From Lachnoclostridium sp. UBA3262 (GTDB taxonomy: Bacteria > Bacillota > Clostridia > Lachnospirales > Lachnospiraceae): a stretch of 64,000 nucleotides of DNA. Shown here piece after piece: positions 17,238 through 24,277 of the stretch. Made by a program: the position numbers and the translations under genes. Below the pieces are notes generated by a model. The model had not been told where the DNA came from. It saw only the letters and a list, made by a program, of their open reading frames with translations, and made no database searches. The stretch lies in assembly GCA_002362575.1 (NCBI GenBank), contig DEUM01000009.1, positions 51,429 through 115,428 on the forward strand. Reading direction: 5' to 3'. Position 1 is the first letter of the stretch; every line of letters begins with the position of its first letter.

Positions 17238-17564
17238 ATGTTGCCATTAATACCAATTATAGCCTTGATAGGTCCTGCTCTAGCTATGGGAGCGGTAGTA
17301 TATTTAGCGGTAAAACTTACTATTTCTTTTTTAAAAAAATATAAACAAAAGAAAAATTCAAAGATAATGGCTGCTTATGTTGGGGACTTGATGAAAAATG
17401 CTCCAACGATGTCTTTAGACGGTTTGGATGATGAGGATGTTGTTCTTGCTGAGTATGATGAAGACGAGGATGAATTAGTCCAGGATATTAGTATTTCGAG
17501 AGATACTGATGAAAAGGTATCCGGAATAATCAAAAATAATGGTGGAATCGTGGTGTTTGAATAA
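17238..17564 (+). CDS. Small membrane-anchored cassette protein D (paralogue of A)
   Basis: 108 residues: hydrophobic N-terminus at about 3-32 (one long or two short segments), basic stretch KKYKQKKNSK, the motif MKNAPTMSLDGL shared with protein A, an acidic run (EYDEDEDELVQD), and the shared tail ending DEKVSGIIKNNGGIVVFE. The stop codon overlaps the AAA+ ATPase ATG by one base, so the two are translationally coupled and probably work together. Confidence 0.7.
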   Translation: MLPLIPIIALIGPALAMGAVVYLAVKLTISFLKKYKQKKNSKIMAAYVGDLMKNAPTMSLDGLDDEDVVLAEYDEDEDELVQDISISRDTDEKVSGIIKNNGGIVVFE

Positions 17565-18907
17565 TGTTAGTTTATTTATACTTTTCAAAAAATAAAATAT
17601 CCCAAATAAATAATCTTGATTATGTGAAAGAAAATGTTGCAAAGAGTATAACGAAAGCTTTTAATATGTCTGCAACTATTAAGCGCTCTGATATAAGTGT
17701 ACGATGTGGCAAAATATCAAAGGGTATTGATGTGTTTTTAGTAATAGATTCGAATCCATTTGCTGGAAATAGTGAAACTGCGATTGCAATGACTAAAATA
17801 AAGGAGTTAATTAAGACTATTATTCAGACGGATCAATCTAGTCAGCTCGAATATAAAATTACATATAAGATTGAGAAAAACCATTCACCTATGGGGATAG
17901 AATATATGGGAGGTGGTGTTTTGCAAGGTAATGAGTCTGTTCACCAATTCGATAATGATGAAGAGGTGTCTGAACTTGATTATGCAAGTAGAGCTCAAGC
18001 ATATGTCCCAGTAGCCCCAGCATATTCTTTTGATAGAGTAATTCTTCCCGAAGATGTTCTAGAAAAAATTGACTCTGCAATTAATATCCTTAGATATGAA
18101 AGAAGAGTTTTTCAAGAGTGGGGATTGTATGAAATCCAACCGAACCCATCCTCATCATTAAGTTTTTATGGACCATCTGGAACTGGAAAAACTATGGCGG
18201 CCGAAGCTATAGCAGATAAACTTAGAAAGAAAATACTTAAAGTGAGTTATGCTGACGTTGAAAGTAAGTACCATGGCGAGGGACCTAAAATGGTTAAAGC
18301 TATTTTTTGGGCAGCAGAAAAAGAAGATGCGGTTTTGTTTTTTGATGAGGCGGATTCTTTGCTGTCAAAAAGATTAACTAATGTTTCGCAAGGATCTGAA
18401 CAAGCAATTAATTCGATGAGAAGTCAACTATTGATTTGCCTAGAGGAATTTAAGGGTATCGTGATTTTTGCTACTAATTTGGTTGTGAACTATGATAATG
18501 CATTCTTAACACGTTTGATTAGTGTTGAATTTAAATATCCGGATGCACCAACTAGAAAAAGAATATGGGATGTTCACGTTAAGTCTTCTGCAAATAAAAA
18601 ATTAAATATACCATTGGCAGATGATGTTGATACTGAAGAATTGGCGGGAAAATACGACTTTGCAGGGCGAGAAATCAGAAATGCTGTTATCTCAGCCTGT
18701 GTTAATGTTGCTATGAATGAACGTGAAATTGTAAAACAAGAAGATTTTATAAAAGCCTGCGATAAAATTGTTGAAGAAAAAGCGGGGGTTGCTAGTGCTA
18801 GTGATCATACAACAATGAGTGAAAAAGAGAAGGAAGCTCTTAAGCAAGCGTTAATTTCAAAGATAAAAGAAGGAGGTATTACTAATGTTTCTACGACCAC
18901 TGAGTAA
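17564..18907 (+). CDS. AAA+ ATPase of the cassette
   Basis: 447 residues. An unrecognised N-terminal domain (about 1-165) with acidic linker (FDNDEEVSELDYASRA) precedes one AAA+ module: Walker A GPSGTGKT near 203, the pore-loop region with SKYHGEGPK near 229, Walker B VLFFDEADSLL near 256, sensor 1 ATN near 306, arginine-finger region FLTRLI near 314, and sensor 2 region FAGREIRNAV near 368. This is the plan of classical AAA proteins that remodel or unfold other proteins (FtsH/katanin/CbbQ-like sequence style). It is coupled to membrane protein D upstream and overlaps the TerB-like gene by 23 bases. Confidence 0.88.
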   Translation: MLVYLYFSKNKISQINNLDYVKENVAKSITKAFNMSATIKRSDISVRCGKISKGIDVFLVIDSNPFAGNSETAIAMTKIKELIKTIIQTDQSSQLEYKITYKIEKNHSPMGIEYMGGGVLQGNESVHQFDNDEEVSELDYASRAQAYVPVAPAYSFDRVILPEDVLEKIDSAINILRYERRVFQEWGLYEIQPNPSSSLSFYGPSGTGKTMAAEAIADKLRKKILKVSYADVESKYHGEGPKMVKAIFWAAEKEDAVLFFDEADSLLSKRLTNVSQGSEQAINSMRSQLLICLEEFKGIVIFATNLVVNYDNAFLTRLISVEFKYPDAPTRKRIWDVHVKSSANKKLNIPLADDVDTEELAGKYDFAGREIRNAVISACVNVAMNEREIVKQEDFIKACDKIVEEKAGVASASDHTTMSEKEKEALKQALISKIKEGGITNVSTTTE

Positions 18908-19286
18908 TGATCAAAAAGAGTTGTTTTTGAATTTGGCTTTAGCCGCAGCATCGGCAAATAATCTAATTGAAGATTCTGAGAGACTTTTGCTTGTTGCATA
19001 TGCAGATGAAATGTCTATTGATGTTAATAAGGCATCAATGATGCAGATGGATGAAATATGCAGAAAATTAAAACAAATTTCTAATTCAAAAGAGTTAAAT
19101 CAGATAGCTTTTGAGATTGTTGGCATGATGATGATCGACAATGAATATGACAAAGAGGAGAAAACATTTATTTTGAAGATGGCTGAAATTTTTGAAATTC
19201 CACAAAGTCGAATAGATAAAATGTTTAGTTGTGCTAATGAGTATTCGGCGTTGATAAAGAAAATTAATGTTTTAATGTATGAGTAA
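18885..19286 (+). CDS. TerB-like helical protein
   Basis: 133 residues, all helical, with two repeats of the TerB pattern: a small-residue helix followed by an acidic turn and a Glu (LALAAASANNLIEDSE near 14-29, and IVGMMMIDNEYDKEE near 80-94). TerB-fold proteins are known from tellurite-resistance and stress gene clusters and bind metal in some members. GAAGGAGG upstream supports the ATG, which lies inside the end of the AAA+ gene. Last gene of the cassette; a terminator follows after 20 bases. Confidence 0.72.
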   Translation: MFLRPLSNDQKELFLNLALAAASANNLIEDSERLLLVAYADEMSIDVNKASMMQMDEICRKLKQISNSKELNQIAFEIVGMMMIDNEYDKEEKTFILKMAEIFEIPQSRIDKMFSCANEYSALIKKINVLMYE

Positions 19287-19306
19287 TCAGATTTAATTCA
19301 AGATTG

Positions 19307-19332
19307 AAGGTGCGAAGAAATTCGCGCCTTTT
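19307..19332 (+). terminator. Terminator closing the AAA/TerB cassette
   Basis: Stem AAGGTGCGA (19307-19315) with TCGCGCCTT (19322-19330, one G-T pair), then TTTT. It marks the end of the A+T-rich operon. Confidence 0.85.
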
Positions 19333-19603
19333 GTATTTATGGACTTTGGGCTGTTGACTACGAGCGAGTTTCTCAAAAAAGAAACGAAGCCGTAGGAAAC
19401 AAAAAACTACCTGCTATGTGGGTGGAAGATAAGGCGCTATACAAAAAAATACCTTTCCAGTTTATCTCACACGAAATGGATGTGTAAATACTGATGACGA
19501 AGAAAATCTGGGAAAGATATTGTTGTATGAGTCTTTATTATGTATAGGTTATTGTTGGAGAAGATGGAATTTTAAAATTCTTATAAAGTGTGAAAGATAA
19601 CCA
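19333..19603. other. Gene-poor spacer with relict of a zinc-ribbon gene end
   Basis: No convincing gene or RNA is seen. The last 20-30 bases (about 19588-19615) align with the end of the zinc-ribbon gene that stops at 22918 and would still encode the same final residues (QYIN then stop). This suggests that a similar gene once stood here before the first rpn copy and was replaced or deleted. Confidence 0.5.
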
Positions 19604-19654
19604 CAATATATAAATTAGGAATAAGCTAGAGAAGTAAAAAATACCATATTAGCC

Positions 19655-19683
19655 TTGATATATCACATGTTATGCTATATAAT
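19655..19683 (+). promoter_or_regulatory. Upstream promoter of rpn copy A
   Basis: TTGATA (19655-19660), 17 bases, TATAAT (19678-19683). Copy B has the consensus TTGACA at the same place, so this version is one base weaker. Confidence 0.7.
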
Positions 19684-19935
19684 ACAATTAAAAGAGGCAT
19701 AATGCGCCAAAAACAGCGCAAAACGAAGCTTGACACAGCAGTCTTTTGTTGTTATATTTAACCTATCAGAAGCTTCTAAATTCAATTGAGTCCTAAAAAC
19801 TCGAATCATTCATTTTGGGAAAAATCGGTAAGCAGTCGAGAAAAATTCCAGTGAGAGAAGAAAAAACTGACAGGCAGCAATGAAAGACAGAGTGTATTTC
19901 TATCTGCCTGTAAAAATAGGAAGGGAGAAATACAT

Positions 19936-20879
19936 ATGCTGAAAATTGAAACAGTGTACTGTATCATTTAACTAAAAACGTATGATACAGTACACATAAA
20001 GACTTGAACCTGACAGATGATTTTCTAATCAATTGTTACTATTTACAGCTATATGGAATAACAATCAATCGTGTGATGTCAGATGCTACTTATGGAGAGG
20101 AGTTTGCCAAAATTCTTTTGGGAACTATTTTCCATAGAGAAATAGGACCGTTGGTTGTCATCCCACAGAAGGTAGAGTATGGGATAGAGACAGAATGTCA
20201 CGGTATCCGGTTAGATGTATATATGGAGGAAAAAGATGCCGGTATTTTTGACATGGAAGCAGACCAGAACTGGTCATTAAAAGACAGACAGTCACTGCCA
20301 AAGAGAGTAAGGTTATACCATGCAAAGATAGACGCCGGGGTTTTGGAAAGCGGAGGCGAGTATAGAGACTTGCGGAATGTCTGTGTCATCTTTATTACAA
20401 CCTATGATCCATTTGATAAGAAACGTATGGTTTACACGATTAAGAATTGCTGCACAGAGGAGCCGGACCTCCCCTACGAGGATGGTGCAAGGACAATTTT
20501 TCTCTATACAAGGGGAGTGAATGGGAATCCGCCTGCAGATTTGGCAGAATTGCTCCGGTATATGGAGGACACGACGGAGAAAAATGTGTGCAACGAAAGC
20601 ATTAGAAGACTTCATGAGATGGTTCAGCATACAAAACAGGATGCGAAAGCGGGGTTGGCTTATATGAAGTGGTATGAGATTGAGACAATGTGCAGGGAGG
20701 AAGGGGAATTTTTATTTGCTATTAAGATGGTAAGGAAGTTATTGCAGGAGCAGCAGACAATAGATAAGATTTCCCAGCTTACAGAACTGCCATATACCTT
20801 GATAGAGAAAATCATGGAACAACTTAATCTTCATCCGGAATGGGATAACGAACAGATATTAGAGAAGATAGAAAAGTAA
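19936..20879 (+). pseudogene. Rpn-family nuclease gene copy A, interrupted at 5' end
   Basis: Copy of the Rpn (recombination-promoting nuclease, PD-(D/E)XK) gene at 23230. The original ATG at 19936 now reads only 11 codons before TAA at 19969, because about 50 bases with a perfect 14-bp inverted repeat (19954-19967 with 19982-19995) replaced two bases of copy B. A second, in-frame insertion of 36 bases adds CYYLQLYGITIN after FLIN. From TTG 20004 a frame of 291 residues stays open and keeps the nuclease core (GIRLDVYMEE, DMEADQ), but no ribosome binding site is evident before that TTG. It is probably inactive or poorly expressed. Confidence 0.75.
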
Positions 20880-20895
20880 AATCATTAGGAATTGT

Positions 20896-20939
20896 AAAAG
20901 GCATTATTCATCACAGCAGGTGGGTGGATGATGTCTTTT
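20896..20939 (+). terminator. Terminator of rpn copy A
   Basis: Stem of about 15 pairs with some G-T between AAAAGGCATTATTCA (from 20896) and the segment ending TGATGTCTTTT (to 20939). The same structure follows copy B. Confidence 0.7.
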
Positions 20940-20954
20940 CTATATGTGAAAATG

Positions 20955-20987
20955 TTGAAAAAGGATAAGCCGATCAGGTGTTATACT
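20955..20987 (+). promoter_or_regulatory. Extended -10 promoter, 21-base spacer (after rpn copy A)
   Basis: TTGAAA (20955-20960) and TATACT (20982-20987), with TGT before the -10. It would serve the zinc-ribbon gene at 21062. The spacer is longer than the usual 16-18 bases, so the extended -10 may suffice. Confidence 0.5.
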
Positions 20988-21061
20988 AGCACTGTATAAG
21001 GATATTGTTTTGAAATAGAGAAGATTTAGAAAGCTTTATGAGATAAAGGAGGAGCAGGTTT

Positions 21062-21637
21062 ATGATATGTCCAAATTGTGGAACAAACATAGAGGATAAT
21101 GCAGAGGAGTGCGAGTACTGCGGAGCGAATTTAGAGACAGAGCCTCAATATGTAACTGGAAAGAATCCATCATTGACAAATATAGCAGTAGGCTTTATTG
21201 TTGGACTTATTATTATTTTAGCTATTGTGTTCGGAATTGTCCTCTATCAAAATTATGAAAAAAATAAGATAGATAAAAAGTACTCAGAAATTTCAGATAA
21301 TTATGGATTGACTGATATGGAGATAGAAAATAATATTAGTAGTTATTATTACAAAACTTGGTACATGGTTTCAGGAGATACTCTGACAATTACGGAAGAC
21401 GAGATGATTTATAATAAAGGTGAAGAAAAAGATAGTTACAAGGTCACAAGAATTTACAGAAGCAGTAATGATGAGATATTTACTATGATTATATTTTGCA
21501 ATGGTAAATACGGAAGAATTGAACCATATACAAAAAGAAATTATGCTGGCGAAAAGGAATATGATTATATTAAAGTTTATGACGGAGCCTCAGGCGATGG
21601 GGAACATGAATTGTTATATGACAGACCGTCGGACTAA
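21062..21637 (+). CDS. Zinc-ribbon membrane protein 1
   Basis: 191 residues. N-terminal zinc ribbon (MICPNCGTNI, then CEYCGANL), one membrane segment at about 40-64, and an outer domain with YGLTDMEIENNISSYYY and GDTLTITEDEMIYN. The ribbon would sit in the cytoplasm. It is a paralogue of the protein at 22244, with similarity along the full length. AAAGGAGGAGCAGG upstream supports the ATG. Function unknown; similar ribbon-plus-membrane proteins are common in Clostridia. Confidence 0.75.
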   Translation: MICPNCGTNIEDNAEECEYCGANLETEPQYVTGKNPSLTNIAVGFIVGLIIILAIVFGIVLYQNYEKNKIDKKYSEISDNYGLTDMEIENNISSYYYKTWYMVSGDTLTITEDEMIYNKGEEKDSYKVTRIYRSSNDEIFTMIIFCNGKYGRIEPYTKRNYAGEKEYDYIKVYDGASGDGEHELLYDRPSD

Positions 21638-21666
21638 ATATTTGAATGAGTAGGAGGGAAAAGTCT

Positions 21667-22059
21667 ATGAAAGAATTTACAAAGATTGCAATGGCAATTA
21701 TTTTGATGCTTACAATGTGCATCACAATGATTCCGGCAGAGAAAGCGGACGCAAAAAGTAAAAATCTCTACTTTGCAGGAGAGTACCGGAAGAAAATAGG
21801 CAAGGGCGAATATTATGTATTAAAGACAAATCAATTTTCTTCACGGAAGGGTAAGGTAAAGGGAACTTTCACAATTTACTATTATTATAAGCTGTCTGGT
21901 GGAATGAATGTATGGAAAAAGGGAAACATGAAACAAGTTAGTAAAAACAAATATAAATCTGGTAAGATGAGACTTCGGGTTTATAAAAAGAAAATTGTCA
22001 TCACAAAAGGTGGTGAATATAATGGTATCTACAAATTAAAGAAACGCCATTATTCGTAA
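21667..22059 (+). CDS. Small secreted, lysine-rich protein
   Basis: 130 residues with a signal peptide (FTKIAMAIILMLTMCITMIP, cleavage likely after ADA) and a basic, strand-rich mature part (GKVKGTFTIYYYYKLSGG). AGGAGGG followed by ATG at 21667 decides the start over an in-frame ATG at 21646. Nothing in it allows a function to be named; it may be exported and interact with the outer domains of the neighbouring ribbon proteins. Confidence 0.65.
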   Translation: MKEFTKIAMAIILMLTMCITMIPAEKADAKSKNLYFAGEYRKKIGKGEYYVLKTNQFSSRKGKVKGTFTIYYYYKLSGGMNVWKKGNMKQVSKNKYKSGKMRLRVYKKKIVITKGGEYNGIYKLKKRHYS

Positions 22060-22243
22060 ACCTACAGTTTTACTATATTTAAAGAAGAATTGTTTATATG
22101 AATAAAAGAAAGACCATTAAAAGTATTTATTTAATATTTTTGATTTGCTTTGATTACTGACTTAACTAAGTTTTCAAATCTTGTTTTAAATTACTGTCAC
22201 ATATTGAGTTAAAATAATTTTGCAAAAGAGAGGAAAGAATAAA

Positions 22244-22918
22244 ATGATATGCTCAAGGTGCGGAACAAATATAGATGATAATGCAACCGAGTGTGAGTAT
22301 TGTGGGCTCAAATTCAAGATAGATAAGCCTCAAGCTATGTTTGATGGAAACAATAACAATTGGCAGAAAACGGCGGTAACCAATACTTATATCATTCCGG
22401 ATTCATCTGACAGTGAAGAAAAAACGGAAAAGATGTGTATTATTGCAGTTGTTTGCATAATTGTTACACTTATAATTGGGGCTGCCGGCTATTACTTTTA
22501 TGAGAATTACAAATTAGGTGAAAAGTATTCAAGTATAGTAGATAAGTATGGACTGACAAATCAGCAAATAGAAGACAGCATTAGTGAAAGCTATTATAAA
22601 AAATGGTATTCTTCTTCCAAAGATACGATAACATTTACAAAGGACAAGATCATTCAAGAGAATGGAGAGGAGAAGGACATAAGGTTTGATTATAGAATAA
22701 AGAATATTTATAGAAAAGAGATAACTCATAAATTTACTATAACAGTAGTTGTGGACGATTTTTATTACAAATTTGAACCACGGGCAAGATTTGATGAAAA
22801 TGGCAACATAGAATATACTTGTTTATATATTTATTTTGGTGGTACAGAAGGTGATTTTTCCAATTTAGATTATAGAATTGTGTACGATACAGATCCTCAA
22901 TATATAAATCAGGAATAA
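22244..22918 (+). CDS. Zinc-ribbon membrane protein 2
   Basis: 224 residues: zinc ribbon (MICSRCGTNI, CEYCGLKF), linker, membrane segment at about 64-86 (IAVVCIIVTLIIGAAGYYFY), and an outer domain clearly related to that of protein 1 (KYGLTNQQIEDSISESYYK, DTITFTKDKII). AGAGGAAAG upstream decides the ATG at 22244; an upstream in-frame start at 22220 lacks a binding site. Its last residues lie inside the left end of long repeat copy B. Confidence 0.72.
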   Translation: MICSRCGTNIDDNATECEYCGLKFKIDKPQAMFDGNNNNWQKTAVTNTYIIPDSSDSEEKTEKMCIIAVVCIIVTLIIGAAGYYFYENYKLGEKYSSIVDKYGLTNQQIEDSISESYYKKWYSSSKDTITFTKDKIIQENGEEKDIRFDYRIKNIYRKEITHKFTITVVVDDFYYKFEPRARFDENGNIEYTCLYIYFGGTEGDFSNLDYRIVYDTDPQYINQE

Positions 22919-22948
22919 GCTAGAGAAGTAAAAAATACCATACCGGTC

Positions 22949-23052
22949 TTGACATATCACATGTTATACCATATAATACAATTAAAAGAGCCGTAATGCG
23001 CCAAAAACAGCGCAAAACGAAGCTTGACACAGCAGCCTTTTGTTGTTATATT
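22949..23052 (+). promoter_or_regulatory. Tandem consensus promoters of rpn copy B
   Basis: First promoter TTGACA (22949-22954), 17 bases, TATAAT (22972-22977), a perfect consensus. Second promoter TTGACA (23024-23029), 17 bases, TATATT (23047-23052). Both lie far from the gene, giving leaders of about 170-250 bases. The leader contains CAGGCAG (23165-23171) that can pair with CTGCCTG (23198-23204) just ahead of the ribosome binding site. Confidence 0.8.
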
Positions 23053-23229
23053 TAACCTATCAGAAGCTTCTAAATTCAATTGAGTCCTAAAAACTCGAAT
23101 CATTCATTTTGGAAAAAATCGGTAAGCAGTCGAGAAAAATTCCAGTGAGAGAAGAAAAAACTGACAGGCAGCAATGAAAGACAGGGTGTATTTCTATCTG
23201 CCTGCAAAAATAGGAAGGGAGAAATACAT

Positions 23230-24114
23230 ATGCTGAAAAGGACACTAAAAGACTTGAACCTGACGGATGATTTTCTAATCAATCGTGTGATGTCAGATGC
23301 TACTTATGGAGAGGAGTTTGCCAAGATTCTTTTGGGAACTATTTTCCATAGAGAAATAGGACCGTTGGTTGTCATCCCACAGAAGGTAGAGTATGGGATG
23401 GAGACAGAATGTCATGGTATTCGGTTAGATGTATATATGGAGGAAAAGGATGCCGGTATTTTTGACATGGAAGCAGACCAGAACTGGTCATTAAAAGACA
23501 GACAGTCATTGCCGAAGAGAGTAAGGTTTTACCATGCCAAGATAGATTCCGGGGCATTGGAGAGCGGAGGCGAGTACAGGGATTTGCGGAATGTCTGCGT
23601 CATCTTTATTACAACCTATGATCCATTTGATAAGAAACGTATGGTGTACACGATTAAGAATAGTTGCACAGAGGAGCCGGACCTTCCCTACGAGGATGGT
23701 GCGAGAACGATTTTTCTCTATACAAGGGGCGTGAATGGGAATCCGCCTGCGGATTTGTCAGAATTACTCCGGTATATGGAGGATACCACGGAGAAAAATG
23801 TGTGCAACGAAAGCATTAGAAGACTTCATGAGATGGTTCAGCATACGAAGCAGGATGCGAAAGCGGGGTTGGCTTATATGAAGTGGTATGAGATTGAAAG
23901 TATGTGCAGGGAGGAAGGCAGAGAAGAAGGCAGAAAAGAGAGGCAATTGTTTACGATTAAAATCATAAAGAACTTAGTAAGCCGGAATGAGTCAACAGAA
24001 GAAATATCTAAGCTTATCGAATTGCCATATGCGTCGGTAGAGGAAATCGTGAAACAATTCAAACTTCATCCGGAATGGGATAACGAACAGATATTAGAGA
24101 AAATAGAAAAGTAG
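23230..24114 (+). CDS. Rpn family PD-(D/E)XK nuclease / putative transposase, copy B
   Basis: 294 residues. Members of this family in E. coli (RpnA-E) are DNA endonucleases that promote RecA-independent recombination; homologues are often labelled putative transposases. Visible core: LTDDFLINRVMSD, KVEYGMETECHGIRLDVYM with the first catalytic Asp, and FDMEADQ with the Glu-x-Asp/Gln part. The C-terminal third holds charged repeats (REEGREEGRKERQ) and a small helical end (ISKLIELPYASVEEIVKQF). Start ATG with GGAAGGGAG upstream. It has strong tandem promoters and its own terminator. Confidence 0.85.
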   Translation: MLKRTLKDLNLTDDFLINRVMSDATYGEEFAKILLGTIFHREIGPLVVIPQKVEYGMETECHGIRLDVYMEEKDAGIFDMEADQNWSLKDRQSLPKRVRFYHAKIDSGALESGGEYRDLRNVCVIFITTYDPFDKKRMVYTIKNSCTEEPDLPYEDGARTIFLYTRGVNGNPPADLSELLRYMEDTTEKNVCNESIRRLHEMVQHTKQDAKAGLAYMKWYEIESMCREEGREEGRKERQLFTIKIIKNLVSRNESTEEISKLIELPYASVEEIVKQFKLHPEWDNEQILEKIEK

Positions 24115-24130
24115 AATCATTAGAAAATGT

Positions 24131-24174
24131 AAAAGGCATTATTCATCACGGCAAGTGAGTGGATGATGTCTTTT
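24131..24174 (+). terminator. Terminator of rpn copy B
   Basis: Same hairpin as after copy A: AAAAGGCATTATTCA pairs with the segment ending TGATGTCTTTT. Confidence 0.7.
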
Positions 24175-24190
24175 ATATATGTGAAAAATG

Positions 24191-24223
24191 TTGAAATCAG
24201 ATAAGCCGGGCAGGTGTTATACT
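24191..24223 (+). promoter_or_regulatory. Extended -10 promoter, 21-base spacer (after rpn copy B)
   Basis: TTGAAA (24191-24196), 21 bases, TATACT (24218-24223) with TGT before it. It would serve the PH/SHOCT gene at 24278. Confidence 0.5.
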
Positions 24224-24277
24224 AATACATCGGGTAATAACTTGAACATAGTCAATTTCAACTAAACGGAGGTAATT

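Larger units (their letters stand above)
19604..20989 (+). repeat. Long direct repeat, copy A (rpn unit)
   Basis: Nearly identical to 22898-24226: it carries the last bases of a zinc-ribbon gene, two tandem promoters, a long leader, an rpn-type gene, its terminator and an outward extended -10 promoter. It differs from copy B by two insertions in the 5' part of the gene and by a divergent block near the 3' end. Neither inverted ends nor a target duplication are obvious around the whole unit, so it looks like a segmental duplication rather than an insertion sequence. Confidence 0.85.
22898..24226 (+). repeat. Long direct repeat, copy B (rpn unit)
   Basis: Counterpart of 19604-20989, with an intact rpn gene. 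Leader, gene core and terminator are nearly identical base for base; the variable stretch is near the 3' end of the gene, with conserved sequence resuming after it. The repeat begins within the 3' end of the zinc-ribbon gene and ends at the outward promoter near 24223. Confidence 0.85.

Noticed and set aside
11886..19332. Cassette as prophage or integrative element
   Set aside because: No integrase, transposase, tRNA target, repeats at both ends or structural phage genes were found.
19604..24226. rpn units as classical insertion sequences
   Set aside because: No terminal inverted repeats or target duplications flank the whole units; the encoded protein is a PD-(D/E)XK Rpn type and the repeat includes neighbouring gene sequence.
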